Counted from the first letter of the stretch, positions 1 to 13,851 are shown. The stretch: 64,000 nt of DNA from Phyto melanocephala (GCA_941918925.1 OW799233.1:144028223-144092222), one strand, 5' to 3'. Numbers and translations: made by a program. Notes: a model not told the origin generated them from the sequence alone.

Positions 1-249
1 TGTTTCAAAAATTTTTACAACCAAGTAAAAGGCGTCAAAAAGCGTGTAATATGGCATTAATAACTCAAAATCTTCAAAAATAGACACACAAAGTTGCTTA
101 CAAAAACCACAGAATTTTGTGTGATATTTTTTTAATGTGTACTATTTACGCTTTGCGGACGACTAAGAACTTTAAAAGTATATGATTATTAAAATCATAT
201 CTGGTGCATAAGACATAAAGAGGGTTTGATTTAAAAGATTGATTTAGAC

Positions 250-718
250 CAGTGCCATTCAACCTATGGTACGCGTACCACTTGGTGGTACGCGAAAAAT
301 TTCCAGGTGGTACGCGAAATCTTTTAAAATTTTAACGATTTCTATTTTGCAATTGGAAACAAAAAGAAAAATCATCCTAAAAGTATACCTTTTTTGTGAA
401 ATTTTGAATTTTTAAATTTAAGTAACACTGTCATCTACATTTAATAAAAAATAACAAACGTAAGCGAATGATAACCATACCAATAAACGAATGAGCAAAG
501 TAAAATATTCGTTCAACCAAAAGCAAAAGAGTATCCTTGTTAATTTAAAATGTGTGTGTTTTGTTTTCCTCGAAATAAACAACTGAGAACAATAATACGA
601 ATTTGTTGTACACATTTCCAAACATTTTAAAATGTTAACATTATATTTTTTTTGGTGGTACGCGAAAAGTTTGTCATGAATTTAGTGGTACACGAGCCAA
701 AAAGGTTAAATAGCACTG
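250..718. mobile_element. hAT-type MITE with perfect 8-bp TSD
   Basis: Terminal inverted repeats start CAGTGCCATTCAACC on the left and CAGTGCTATTTAACC (reverse strand) on the right, each followed by GGTACGCG/GTACCAC motifs. The 8-bp direct repeat ATTTAGAC is exact at 242-249 and 719-726. Length 469 bp with no transposase frame. CAG-type termini and the 8-bp duplication place it in the hAT superfamily. The small frames inside it look random. Confidence 0.92.
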
Positions 719-2940
719 ATTTAGACCAACTCATGGACACACGGACACAGTTTAATCTGTGCTACACGCGAATATAATGTAAAAATTACAAACGGAGTGA
801 TACATGTTATATACCCTTCAATAATAGTTACTTTAGAGGATATAAAAATAATAATGTTGAAATAAGATAAAAACAGATTGAAAAATTTTATAAGATTTCC
901 CATGACTTACTCAATAGAAATTTTTGATAATAAATATAAAAAAATAATATGTGTGTATATGTATTCTATGAATAATTAAATTAATATACACTTTTATGAA
1001 TTTGTGCACTTTTGGCAAAACATCTTAAGTCGAAATAAAAAAAATATTCAGGTTTCTTAATAATAGAAATAAATATTTATTATTTAATTTTTTGCTTTTT
1101 AGAAAAGTAAAGAGCAATCGCATCAAAAATAATTAACTTAAATTATTTTTTTTTTTATGTTTGTTTTCTCCTTAAATATTTACAAATTCGAAATAACTTG
1201 TTTTGTCAAAAGTTCACAGATATAAATATTTTTGTACGTTTTTACATATTTTTTTATCCGACACCATCATAGGTAATAAGGTTATTATGCGTTTATGCTC
1301 ATTTATGGTAAAGCGAGACAAGAGTCTTGTCTAGACGCATAAAAAGACTAGTTTATATGTTGATGAAGGTTGCAAAAATCCTTGGACCGAGCGTAATAAC
1401 TATTTTCGTTCGATGGTACTACTAAAAAACAACAAGTACTAAATAATACAATTAATTGTTGTTCTTTTTTTTTAATACATATATGTATTAAACTTTTTTC
1501 TTTCCATCGATGATTGATGATGCAGCACACTCTGTATGCCCAATGGCATTCTTCACGTAGAGAATAGATGAAATTTTTATGATAATAAGAAAGTTCTATG
1601 AATTTGTAAACAGTAGCTAAATTTAAAATAATAATTATAATGATAATGACGTCGATGATGATGATATTGATGGTGCTTTTTTCATTGGTAGTAAAGATTG
1701 TACCTGATGGCGATAGTACTTTTTTAGTTGAGATTTAACTGGTGTAAAATCTAAACCAATAACAAACATCAAAATTTTTTACCTTTTGGATAAGTTAAGA
1801 CAGTATTTTGAAACTATTGAACTGGGTTAATCGTTCATTACACACTTATTTAGAAATTTTGGTCGAGGTCTCAAAGAATACATTTTATGCAAAACTTTCA
1901 TTAAATTTCTTTTATAGAACAAAATTTCTAAAAAAAATGTTTTAAAATTGAAAAACACTAAAGAATTTTAATAAAACTACCTAGTAAAAAAATTTTGCAC
2001 TAGTACAATGTGAATAACATTTTTCATGACTTCTAAGTGCAAGAGGAGGCATGAAGAATGATTTCTCTAAATCCATAATAGTTAGCCTTAAATTATGTGC
2101 TTCAAAATACATGCAAATGCATTCGAAAAATCTTAAAAAATTAATTTAAAAAAAACATTAACTTATGAAACATGTGTATTAGATTAAAGTGAATTTTATT
2201 AATATATTCATATAAACACATGCTCTTAATGACACGTTAATGTTAAAATCATTTATGTTTCACCTAGATTCAACTACTTTATCATGGGTTAAACTCTTGC
2301 ATTCAGTATTTCTTTTGCATGTCTTATTTTGCTGGGTAGTTCATTATTTAACTTCTCTTTCCTGTAACACAATCAAAATAGTTTTCTTTTTGCATACAAG
2401 TATTATTTACTATTTACTTCTGGCTTTTCGACTATCAGCAATTGGGTGCTGCGTGTTGACTGAAAATTTTGCTAAAAAAGAAAGGAAAACCATATTTTCA
2501 TGATGCGTCATCAACATAACTTTAGCTAAACGGCCAACAATAAACATTAAATGTTTATGTTTTTACTATAATTTTTATACTTAATGATGATGAAACTGCT
2601 GACGTCGTCGATGATGATGATGATGTTGTTTTATTTTACTTCCGGCTATTTCCCAGTTTTGAAATTGACTGACACAAAGTTTTTTTTTTTGATTTGCTTT
2701 AAATGAAGCAAAAAATTTTAAGGAAACTGACTTTCTTTTTGGTATGTTTTTATTTCTTAATTATTTTCAATAAATTGATCATTATAAAATATGTTCGATA
2801 ATTCATAGTATTATAGAGAAATGTTTAATAATAATATTATTAGACAAGTTTTTGAAATGTTATCTGTGATCCTATATTCAGTATGAATGAAATGGTCGAA
2901 ACTCATCAAAAGTATTTTTTCCCTTAGATGTTTTTATATA
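719..2940 (+). other. Probable upstream PACS intron, no gene seen
   Basis: Very AT-rich DNA with short low-complexity runs. Two related GATGAT-rich spots each begin TGACGTCG (about 1,647 and 2,601), CRE-like but unproven. Small open frames here have no family features. Confidence 0.5.
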
Positions 2941-2944
2941 AATA

Positions 2945-3008
2945 GTATACAAATTGGTGGTGCGTATTAATAATTCGGCACAGTCGAATATATTGCTTTT
3001 ACTGGTTC
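2945..3008 (+). repeat. mini-me/DINE-1-like 3' end fragment
   Basis: Contains GGTGGTGCGTATTAATAATTCGGCACAGTCGAATATA, a degraded copy of the 3' tail seen in larger elements (GGTGGTGGGTAT, then the ATTCGGC-nnn-GCCGAAT hairpin). Confidence 0.65.
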
Positions 3009-3099
3009 CTGATTTTATATACCTTCAAAAATGCAAAATTTTCAATTTAAATTTATTTTGGAAATATAAACTTAAACAATATTATCCACCATAAATCCG

Positions 3100-3430
3100 C
3101 TGTTTAATTTCTTACTTAGTGCTCATCTCCTTCCAAGAGCGCTTCTAGAAGGCATACATTTTATTTGCAATGCCGCTCTGTTTTGCAATTAAAAACCAAT
3201 TATTTCATTCCTACCTGGAGCAGCTTAATCATGCTGTCCCCTCACATACTGCTGAGGAAAAAAGCAGCAAATAAGGGAGAAATATTGAAAAAGATTTACT
3301 ATTGAAATAAATATGTCTTCTGTTTTCTACTGCGGGTTCTGTACTGCGTTTTATCTGTACAGAAGACAAACGTTGTTGTGTTTTCGTATGCAAACAATTT
3401 AAATCATTCCCATAGATGTAATACGGTAAG
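3100..3430 (-). repeat. Unclassified interspersed repeat, copy 1
   Basis: On the minus strand it resembles 36,590-36,900 on the plus strand: shared landmarks include TGTCTTCTGTAC, TTTCTCCCTTATTTGCTGCT, CAGCAGTATG/TAGTAGTGCTT, GCATGATTAAGC and CCAGGTAGGAATGAA. No coding or terminal structure is seen. The 103-codon minus-strand frame over it is judged accidental. Confidence 0.6.
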
Positions 3431-3544
3431 GTAGGCCACTGCTTACAAAAATCGAACATTTTTTTATTGGGAAGTAAATATTCATTAGGATTTGAACAAA
3501 GAAAAGTCAATGAAATTAACATGAAGAAAGCGACTTGCAACAGT

Positions 3545-5860
3545 ATTACTCCTCTTTTGTCACACAGAACACAATTGTTAAAAAAATTTATTATACATTC
3601 TTTTTCAAAATAAGTATTTAAATATTTGCCTTTAAATTAAACGGAATTTGTATTTAAGCAGTATGTAAATATATTATTAAGGAAATATAAATTTCTTGTA
3701 AATAAGAAACGTGTAAATTTCATTATTATTATTTTTCTTTTGTACGACTTTTATAAAGGCACAAAACATAAATTCTACACAAGCAAAAATATTGCAAAAA
3801 ATTGTTTTCTGTAAAAAATATTTAAAATTTTGTCTTCCTCTTTATATCAATTTGGCCATTTGCCAGTAAAGTCAGCCGGTGTGATCCCTCCGTCCGTATG
3901 TCTGACGATAGATATATATGTTTCTGTTGTAACTTATGTACATACATATGCATTTATAAAATAACAGACAAGCCTGGGGGTCAAATTATTGGTTTTGCAT
4001 GTCTTTTTGTATGAACTACTCATAGGGACACCACTTGCAAGTTGTTTGATTGGTCGGTCTGTCTGTTTGCCCAACTACTTACTGCCTACCAGTTAAAAAA
4101 AAAGAAAAACAAATTTCTGTTTTGTATGTCATTGTCATTTTATGGGTAATTCTTGTTTTTTACTTTTGTGAAATTATTTTAGTACTTTTTATTTAACATT
4201 ATCTTTAAATAGCAGACCTTAAACTATATTTTAATATATGCACATTTATAAGTACGTAATTACATGAAAGTCATAAGTGTTAACAAGAAAAAATCATTGT
4301 GCTATATTTGACATCATTTTCGAAACGATTTTTAACAGTATACAAGCATGAAATGTTTTGCCTATCAGTTTTCTTTATATTTATGTTATTTAATTTTTTT
4401 TTTAACCTCTGCGAAAAAAAATATTGCCTTTTGCTGCCCTTGCTCTATAAAATGGATAAAGGATTTTTTTAAAGTCAAGGTATTTTAAGATCTATATTAA
4501 ATACATTAAAACGCATTAAATGGAAAAATACTCAAATTTGAATAGTTGTGTTTTCAAAACATTATTGATATAATGATAATTGCAGATCTTACAGATCTTC
4601 AATACTTTTAATTTTCTACTAAATTTATCTTTAACGAACATCTTTTTTGAGCAAAAAAAATTCAGTTGTTTGTTAAGGAGGCAGAAAACGGAAATTTATA
4701 AAAAAAATACGTTAAATATTTAGTTTGTTTACCTTTCTTGTTGAAAAATGATTATGTAATTCTAGCTGAATGTGAGCAATACCTAAAACTTGTATGTATG
4801 GAATTTTTTATTGATAGCTGAAAGGAGTTCAAAGGCAAGCAGCTATTGAAACTCCTAAATTATTATGCATTTGAATCAGAAGTTTATCACTACCCTGTTG
4901 GTTTAGTTTTTAATACTGTGTATATAAAATCCGTTTTAAAAAATAATGTTTACATATGGGAATTTCTATGTCATCGTACGTGACATTTGTACTCCCATAA
5001 AGTGGAGTAATTTTTGCAAAAGTAAGAGTAACTGAAACAAAATAAGATCTTTATGTTCCATTCAAAGGGTACTTTATTAAAAAAAAAATAATATGTAATT
5101 ATATTCGAATCATTGTTGTCTAAAATATCCAGAAAAATAAGAATATGTCGTACGTGACATAAAACAGATGTGATTTTGAGGTATATATGGAAATATCAAA
5201 AAATCTGCGAATCTTTGAATGTATTTTTTCTTTCTTTAATTTCTTACACTAAACCAATTATTTTTTATTTAAAATCCATCATACTTAATTGAAAACAATC
5301 TTTAAATGATTTCATAATAAATTCAATTTAATATCGTTCGTGACATATCGTACGTGACTGTTTTTTTTCCAATAGTATTCTTAGGTAAAAAAATGTTTAT
5401 TATGTTAAGAAGAAAAGTTAAATTCTAAATTATGTGCTTTTATTTATTTTGGGGCTCTTGCGGCTGTTCAAATACAAATGACGGAGACAGATAATGTTTT
5501 TAATATTTACAATTTCAATTTTTTTTTACAATTTAGTCGCTAAAAAAGATAGTTGTTTGCAATTCTTTAAAATAAGTCTTAATACCTGCGCATAGTAAAA
5601 TTTTAGTGTTATTTTTTATCCATAAACTTATATTGGAAAACTTTCAAGGGTTTTTATTTTTACAGTCGTGGTTGACATATTTATGGAAATGTCCATATGT
5701 GTTGTTGTTAAAGGGTTAAAAATGCAGACCTATATATTCTTTTTTATCATTTAGTTTAACCCTTCTTGTTCTATAAAAAATTAATTAACCCTCTTTTAAT
5801 ACAAGACTATTTAAAAACATTTTAATAAATACTCTAAAAAAAATTTATATTTCCATATAT
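3545..5860 (+). other. AT-rich stretch with clustered TCGTACGTGACA motifs
   Basis: No gene or recognised element. The 12-mer TCGTACGTGACA occurs at 4,974-4,985 and 5,148-5,159, and one-mismatch forms are at 5,334-5,345 and 5,348-5,359. The core TACGTG is of the type bound by bHLH-PAS or bZIP factors; function is unknown. Confidence 0.5.
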
Positions 5861-5869
5861 AAACTACTA

Positions 5870-6290
5870 CTCTGTGCCCGTAATTGCTTAGTTACGGGAA
5901 CGAAAGGTATCCTCTTTATGTAATAATTGAGGTTGTTATCTCGCTGTGGTGCAAATTTCATTCAGTAACTTTTTGCGTGATTAAGTTAAAATATCAAAAC
6001 ATTTAAACGTCTTACGACGTTGGATGATTTATTTTTTTTTTTTTGCCAGTACATGTAATTTTTGGACACTTTAAACCTTTTAACAACCGAGTAACTAATA
6101 CAAAAAATATATTTTTTGCATATTTCCGCAAGTTGGCTTGATTATCGCAATAAAAGGTAGCCTATGTGTTAACCTAGGTTGTTTTTTATATATGTGTCAA
6201 ATTAAATTTAGTTTCGTTCAGCCGTTTTTGCATGATTAAGTTGCAAAGATCCAAACATATAAACATTCGCATTTATTATATTATTAGGAT
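5870..6290 (+). mobile_element. RTE-like LINE 3' tail remnants (two)
   Basis: Two adjacent degraded copies (about 5,875-6,010 and 6,128-6,290) contain the wording of insect RTE-type 3' tails: AAAGGTAGCCTATGTGTTA, 'CAAATT...TTTCGTTCAGCCGTTTTTGCATGATTAAGT', and an end CGCATTTATTATATTATTAGGAT. No reverse transcriptase remains. The class is inferred from familiarity with these tails. Confidence 0.55.
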
Positions 6291-7089
6291 TAATTAATTA
6301 TTTCAATTCCCATTTTTTTAACACTTAAAAATTTTTTAATTAAATTATTTAACAAATAAGAAGTTTAGGATTACAAAAAATTAACTTTGCTTTAGATAGA
6401 AAATAAATCTCATGTTTGAAATATTTTTACTCACTCTGTGCGTTAGATATTAATTATCTTAAAAATTTCTAAAAATTCTTAAACGTTTTTCTTAATATAC
6501 TTTTATCATGTCTACCAACATTAAAATATTTATCAGAAATACCATATCAGTGATACATCGCCTACTACAACAGAAACCGGCCGGCTACTTACTCACCTAC
6601 TCACTCTGTAAAATAATTTTTTTCTTCACTCTATAAACTGTAGTTTTGTATTTGTTTACTATAATAAAAACGATTAAGATAGTGGGAAAAACAATATTTT
6701 ATTCTTTATCTTCAGAACTAAGAAAATAAATATATGTATGTATGTATGTATGTATATGAAAAAACTACAAACACATGCGCATACATACATAGAAAGACCC
6801 ACAAAAAACTAAAAGAAATCCATGTAAAAATTTGTCAAGGAAGAGCCATTTAAATATGTATTTTTATTGAGAAGGGGAAAAACTGTGAATGTGGATCTTT
6901 TGAAATAAAAGTCGACAAGTGCTTTTATTTATTGACAAAGACTTTGTGTAGAAACAATGCATATTTAAATTATAATGAAATAATACTAAAAAAAAACAAT
7001 GAATGTTAAAGTTTATTTTTAATATTAAAATCACTTATAATACAATTTATTTGATTTTATATTTTTGAAGAATAAATGCCGTAAAATGT

Positions 7090-7222
7090 ATATATGTATG
7101 TATGTATGCATGTATGTATGTATGTATGTATGTATGTATGTATGTATGTATGTATGTATGTATGTATGTATGTATGTATGTATGTATGTATGTATGCATG
7201 TATGCATGTATGTATCTATGTA
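7090..7222. repeat. (TATG)n microsatellite
   Basis: About 130 bp of TATG repeats with rare TGCA interruptions. It creates open frames on both strands (polymers of MYVC and of IHTYIHTY type) that are not genes. Shorter tracts of the same motif occur at about 6,733-6,755 and 9,003-9,035. Confidence 0.97.
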
Positions 7223-10135
7223 TATTCATATGTTTTAATAATTTTCTTAAAATTTTAATACCACTTATGTATATACTTTTTCTTTAGTTGTTGTGAGACA
7301 GCTGTCAGTAAAATAGTGATGCCAGATAAACATGTCTTTTTTACAAGTAGAAAACATTAGATATTTAGAAATATAAATCAAAAAATAATTTATAATTTTC
7401 AAAATACATCAATAAAAGTAATTGAATGTAAAAGAAGTGTGCGTATGTATGTGCATATCTAGATTGTAATTCGAACAAAATTTTTTATCTGATTGAGGAA
7501 ATTAAAAGAAAATTCTCCATGGAAAAGAATATAAAAACAAAACAATTGTTTAATAAATATCTATCTGACGAGTGAACAAATATTCGAATATATTTTTTTC
7601 ACTAGTTATTATGGTTTCATCCATTTATGTATATATCTGATATATTGATAGTATATATTGAAAATATTATTTCGAATTTTTTATCTGTAGGCTTCCGATT
7701 ATAATATATGTATGCGTATTATTTTTATATTTTATTATTTGGTGAAAAAATCGTGTTTACTTTTGCTACTCTTCAAGCAAAAGCTTGCGTATGGGTAATA
7801 AATAATTGCAGCTAAAATGACACCGTAGTTGTAAAAATATTTTTTTTGTGAATTAATATATGTTTTAATAAAATATTAAATAAAAAGCTAAGTTATTGTA
7901 TACAAAAAAAAAATTTTTTTTTCATTTGTCTCAAGCTCTTCTATTTCTTGTCCCATCCGTCTTAAGATGCTGTTACACCAACGAGCGAGTATTTCTGTAA
8001 TTTTTAACCAAATTCTTGTTATTGGTTAAAATAAATTATAAATATAATTTCATTAACATTATTTAAAAATGCTATAGACGGTGTAAAGGTTTTTTTATTT
8101 TCTAAAAATAAATTATAATTCGAAATTACAGTAGACCCGCGGTAACGTGAACTATTAAAAACCGAGTATGTTCACGTTTTCAAAGTTGTTCATGTTGACG
8201 AAGGTGTAACTCTTTAAAATTTCCAAATAAATAAGACATGTATTTTAACTCAAATTCATATATTCTTTTGTGTTTTGGATTGTTATGTAAAGAAAAAAAA
8301 GTACGTTGAAATTAATTAAAAAAATGTGTTACCTTTGGGATTATATAAATAGCCAATAGCGCCCATTAATGGCTAAGCCAATTTTTAAAAATAGCAGCTG
8401 TCCATTACGATTTGGAGCAATTGTAGTCCACAGAAGATTCAAAATTTCTAAATGAGCGAGGATTTTTTGCCTTTCCAATCACAAGAAGTTTAACTTTTGG
8501 TAGTTTTTGTGACATTTTTCACGAAAATCTTTAGATTAGATAATGCTAATTCAGCATTTCGCACTAAACTAAACCTGAGCAATTATTTACGACGAGTCAA
8601 CTGCAGTTAGAAAATCCCACCTGAAGAAGCAAATTTAAAAAACATATGTATATATATTTTATATGTAATATGTTTATGCATGTATACTTTTTTAAATGAT
8701 AAATTTGACCAAAACTTATAAGTTGACTACAATCGGAGTAACTAAACGTTTCGCCTGCACAATGTTGATTTTGTTGATCTGTGTGTTTTTGTTTTTTTAC
8801 TTTACTGAAAATTTTTGGCACATGCATTATTCAACGAAATCTAGAAATAAGCGATTCTGTGTTATACATAAAAATTAATTAGACATATATTTAGTTATAA
8901 TACAAAATCATAGCAACTTTTCAATACAGAAGTTAACAGACTTTTATTGTGATTATTCGGGTAATCAAATGCTGTAAGATTGTATTTATAAATTTAAGAA
9001 TACATACATATATACATACATACATATGTATATGAATGAATGTAAATACTTATACTTTTAATCAAACAGAAAAGCAAAACAATAACAAGCCACAGTGTAG
9101 TACATCAGTAATAAGTACACTCACGAAAAATAGTAATACAAAATTTAAATTCTCTCTGAATTTTCTCTTTCTCAATGGACGAACAGATGCCTTAATGTTG
9201 TACTTTCTTTGACAGCTTTGTTTATGTTTATATGTTTGTATTATAAATTGCTTATGTTTTTATTATTAATTTTTTTTTTTTTGTATTTGTGTTATTGGTT
9301 GCTCTTCTTGCTGCTGTCGTCGTTGTTTTTTTGTAGCAAAATAGATAATGAAATTTTGTAGTATAACATATGTACATACATACATTTCTTTTGCTGTAGT
9401 ATTGAGAAAATTCAACGAAAGTCATATCAGTTTTAAATGTGCTATTAAATATAACAGTCACCAAGGCAGATCGTACGCGCCAAGTTAACAAAAATATTAA
9501 CGTGTTAAATACGTGTTCGAAAAATAAAAATAAATATTTATCGCAAAAAATGTATTGACAAAAAACAGATTTACCTGAATAATAAAAAAAATTATTTTAT
9601 AAAATTATCAGTACCATAAAAAAATGAATATGATTCATCCTAAAAAGAAATTAAAAATAATTAATAACAATTTTAGGAAATTTATTAAAAGTAATTAAAG
9701 TGTATTAAAAATAGATATAACAACTAATTACGGATATAAAGTTTAATTTTGAATAAACGTTTTCATGAAGAGTTTTCACTAATTTTTTTAAAATTTTCTT
9801 TTAAAAAATAACAAGTTTCTTATGCGTTAAAAACAAAACAAATTTTTATATACATATTTTAAAGCTACTTGCAGCAATTTTTAGTTGCGGTTAGAATTTA
9901 TAATATATTTTTCTTCAACAAATTTTTAATTTTTGCTTTTCTGTTTACAATTATATGTCTGTGCTTCCTAATTTTTTTAAGTATATATTTAAATGCAATT
10001 TATTTATCAGTAAACCTACAAAATAAAATACGGTGCCAATCTTACATAAAATATATTACATTAAAAATTGTTTTAAACAAAAAAATATTTGTTGACTATG
10101 TACCAAAAATGAATTTAATCATTTGCTTGCTTCAG
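7223..10135 (+). other. AT-rich intronic stretch, nothing recognised
   Basis: No conserved protein, RNA gene or clear element was found. The pyrimidine tract and acceptor of the exon at 10,136 close it. Confidence 0.5.
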
Positions 10136-10398
10136 ATCGTGTTGCTGAATACTCAGACGAAGACGAGGAGGGTGAATTTAGTTCGGGTGAGTTTAACGAC
10201 GAAGCCAATGATCTTGGCATACCCGGCTACGATCCAAAACGTGATTATAACCCTTCGAAGCATGACTTGCGTAAATATCGCAAATTGCAGCGTTCAGAAG
10301 TTGAAGACGTTGTGGCATTAGGTGCTAGCAATCCTGTGGATAGTGATAGTGAATTTGAAATGAAGGATAAAAGTTCATCACGAGCTAAAATAAGCAGG
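10136..10398 (+). CDS. KrT95D: PACS sorting adaptor, internal coding exon (first one visible)
   Basis: PACS proteins are cytosolic connectors that bind acidic-cluster motifs of furin and other cargo and link them to AP-1/COPI for retrieval to the trans-Golgi; animal PACS also acts at ER-mitochondria contacts. This exon follows a pyrimidine-rich acceptor ending TTCAG and stops before GTAAGT. It enters in phase 1 (only the last two bases of the first Asp codon) and leaves in phase 0. It encodes the acidic stretch DRVAEYSDEDEEGEFSSG, then NDLGIPGYDPKRDYNPSKHD and a basic KYRKLQRSE segment, matching the acidic region just after the cargo-binding domain of PACS. An ATG at 10,123 lies inside the intron and is not a start. 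The N-terminal furin-binding exons are not seen in 1-10,135 and probably lie upstream. Family assignment is recognition by eye; the exon limits rest on splice sites and phase. Confidence 0.9.
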
Positions 10399-12837
10399 GT
10401 AAGTTTATCTAATTTTTAATAATTGTTATTACTAGGGCTAGCAGCTTTATGCTTTTCTAGTCGTGTTTTTTGTATATTTGTATTTAAGACATTGTTCATA
10501 AATCTAGAATTAAAGTATTTAAAATAAAATAGTTGTCTACTCATTATTGACTAGTATGTTCTGCGGTCATGTTTAACCGCAATCTAGTTGCAAAAGTGAC
10601 TATACTATCTTTGTTTTGTTTTTTATACCATACACAAAAAAAAAACACACTTCGCAAAAACAGTTTGTAACAACAATGTTGATTCAACATGTCTTTTATT
10701 TTTTTTGTTCTGATACACTAATATGTTTTAAGCATGTGTTATTAGCAACTTTAAACGCTTGTAACTCTTAATTTAATAAGACTACGATTATGCACAACTG
10801 CAGGAAAATTTCTTTAAAATTGTATATTATTTTTGTAATAAAATCAGTTGTATAATGTCAACGTGAATTCCTTAACATAAAAACGACTTGTCTATTAACA
10901 TATAAGATTTATTTATTTCAACATTTATTGATGAAAAATAAAATACTCCATTACAAATCTACAAGACACATATACATACATATGTATGTACAAATATACA
11001 AAAACTTTATTTAATGGTTTATTTATGTAATTGATCAATTTTTTTTTTGTTTTTTATTCTCAAAAATTAAGCTCTAATGATTTTGTGTCAAAAATTTTTT
11101 AAACATGACCGTTCCACGTCGATGGAAGTTACTAGTGCGTATTTGAATGCTTATAAATCGTTTTTATTATTTTTTTAATATTGTTCAATAATATTGAAAA
11201 TATTCTCTACTATCTTAAATCCATTAGTTTTATATGCTAACATTGTCATTACGATTGCAATGTTTATTTACATAGAAAATTAAATTGGCGTTGTCGGATG
11301 TGGAATATGAATTAAACCTTTGATTTTTAAACATTCCTTTAACAGAAGAATAAAATTTCTTTAAAAACACACACGTAACATATTTTCCAAAATAGAATGC
11401 ACAATTCAAATCTCCTAAAATACTTGTGAATTATGATATAAGCAGTTGTTAATTTATTTTTTGTTACAAGTTGGTATAGGGTATATGAGGTTCGGCACAT
11501 TCGAATAAAGGATCCGTTTTGTATGTTGTAATACATTTATTTACTCATTTTCTATTTACAACATATGGTGTAAATGCATTTGTATTATAATATGCCTAAA
11601 TAAACAAATGGATGAAATTTTATTACTATTTTGTTAATTCGCAAAAGTATTTTTTTTTTCTTGTGCAACCCAGCTACAAATTTCCAGAAATGTAATCAAG
11701 TTAATAATTAAGTATTTTTCAAAGAATTGATTTCAACTGTATTACCAACTCGATTTTTTTTTACAAAGCATGATACTTAAATAACTAATTCCATCTCTTA
11801 TTTTATTTTTAGTACAAATTATGTAACTGATTTTTTATTTATTTTTTTTTGTTTATGTTTATTGTAATTAAATTAGCAATTCAGAAGGATAAATTAATCA
11901 CTAGAAATGTATTCCAATATTTTTTCCTTTATTCTTAATGGAATGATATTGCAATTTGTTTAAATTAAGAAAATACTTCTTAATATAATAAACATTAATT
12001 TATTAGAGCAGAAATTTATAAATTTTAGTGGTTAACACTAGATATATCGTCAAATACATATATAACCAAAAATATCTTATATTGAATAACAAAAACACTT
12101 ATTTGCAAAAAAAAAGCCAAAGATATTTATTTCTTTATACAGCTTGATAGTTATATGTGTGCATTTATGTTTGCCAGCTATTTTGCCTTTATTTTTTTAT
12201 TAAGTAAACAAATATTTAGTCTTTTTTAACCACAAATAAAAAAGAACAGTTTAAAAATATAAAAAGATTTCAGTAAACCATAAATCTAAATAGATTTAGA
12301 ACTAATTTGCATTATACTTTTATTCTATTTTGCTATTTTAATTTATTATTTTTTTTACTATATTTATTTACACTGTTCCTTTAGTTTAAACGTCTCCACG
12401 TAGAAATGAATGAGGCCAATTAATGTAGACCACTTAAAGGCCAGAATAAAACCAAATTTTTTGAGTGAACAACTTTTTAATTTTTTTTATCACGAGGCCA
12501 AATTAGAAAATTCTTACAGAAAGTTTAAATATTTTTAATCTAATATTTAATGTTTTATTACTTTTCTTTGGTCAAAATTAATATTTAATCAATAAATAAA
12601 TATAGTTTTCCAAATATCCCTTTAAATTTTTATGTAATATAAAATATAAAAATATTTTTAATTATAGTTTCCAAATTTCATTTAAAATATATTTTTTTGT
12701 GTTGAGGATACCACACTCTATTTTCTTATTGTTTTTTTTTTCTTATAATACTAAATTTTAACTGATTTTTTCAGTCCTTAAATAGAGAAAAAAATTTTAA
12801 ACCAATTTTGAAAATCGAATGTTTTGATCAGGAGACA
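10399..12837 (+). other. PACS intron (first part), no gene
   Basis: AT-rich intron with A and T homopolymers. A weak mini-me-like tail (GGTTCGGCACATTCGAAT, about 11,490-11,507) is the only repeat noticed. Confidence 0.55.
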
Positions 12838-13851
12838 TATTTTAAACCTACCACCAAAAAAATTGTTTGGGGATATATTCGTTTTGTCATTTCTTTTGTA
12901 ACACATCGAAATATCTTTTTAGACCCCATAAAGTATATATTTTTTTAGTCCTAGTTTCATTTTAGTACGATCTAGCTATGTTCGTCCGTCTGTTGGAAGC
13001 ACGATAGAGCTCGAACCAAAAAAGTTAGGAAGCTAAAATTTTTCCAGAATATTTCTTATACACAAGGTTTGGTAGTATTTAAAATGGGCTAAATCGGTAT
13101 TTTAAGAAGAGAGTTATAGACACATTGACGTAGAGCAATAAAATTTAGAAAGTTATTTCCTGAGTAAAAAAAACATCTTTTTCAGAAAATTGCTTAAATC
13201 TATGAATTAGGAAAGGAGTTATAGATCAAAATGTACGAAAATTTATACCGCACAGTGTATTTTTCGGTATATTCAAAATTAAAACCAAAAACAAAAATAA
13301 AACTGAGAAAATTAGATGTACTATTCTAAAATTTTGTAAATATTGCTTTTTGGTCACAGGATTTGTAATAACAGAAAATTAATATGACACGTCCACCTGC
13401 CATATATCGCTTTATTTGAAATTTATATAATTTTTCTATGTACAAAGATTTTTTTAAGAATAAAGGACCCTATATTAAAATATCTAAGTTGAATTTATCA
13501 GCAGAAACTACTTTGACACGCCTACTATAACGCTAATATTATTTTTCAACTACTTTTGGCTATTAAATTGTACACTTGAGAGTTCGTAAAAATACAAAAT
13601 TGTAGTAAAAAAGAGTCATTAGCATAATTTTTAATGAAGAAATACGAAAGGTCTCATTGTAAGAACAAATTTAAGAAAATAAATTAATAGCAAATCGAAA
13701 TTACACAAAGAAAGTGATACATATTTTAGTATAAAGAGATAGCGATTACTGTTAAAAACAAAAAAATAAATTTTGTGCTACAAAAGTACATACAATTGAT
13801 GGTGGGTATCAAAAATTCGGCGCAACCGAATATAGTGCTCTTAATTGTTTT
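12838..13851 (+). mobile_element. mini-me/DINE-1-like element, type A, near complete
   Basis: It starts with CCTACCACCAAAAAAATTG and the block CATTTCTTTTGTAACACATCGAAATATC, then GACCCCATAAAGTATATA and a short GTCY tract (GTCCGTCTGTTGGAAGC). It ends GATGGTGGGTATC, hairpin ATTCGGCGCAACCGAAT (13,815-13,831) and CTCTTAATTGTT. The GACCCCATAAAGTATA core flanked by TA and GTCY tracts is the hallmark of dipteran mini-me elements; inverted subterminal repeats plus a 3' hairpin fit Helentron-derived DINE-1 elements. The interior is noncoding. Confidence 0.8.

Noticed and set aside
3229..3540. 103-codon minus-strand frame with a hydrophobic N terminus
   Set aside because: It lies on an interspersed repeat (second copy at 36.6 kb) whose copy does not keep the frame; no family features.
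7047..7287. Opposed open frames of 60-61 codons
   Set aside because: Both are translations of the TATG microsatellite.
9252..9491. 79-codon minus-strand frame ending in a Lys run
   Set aside because: AT-rich, low complexity, no splice or similarity support.
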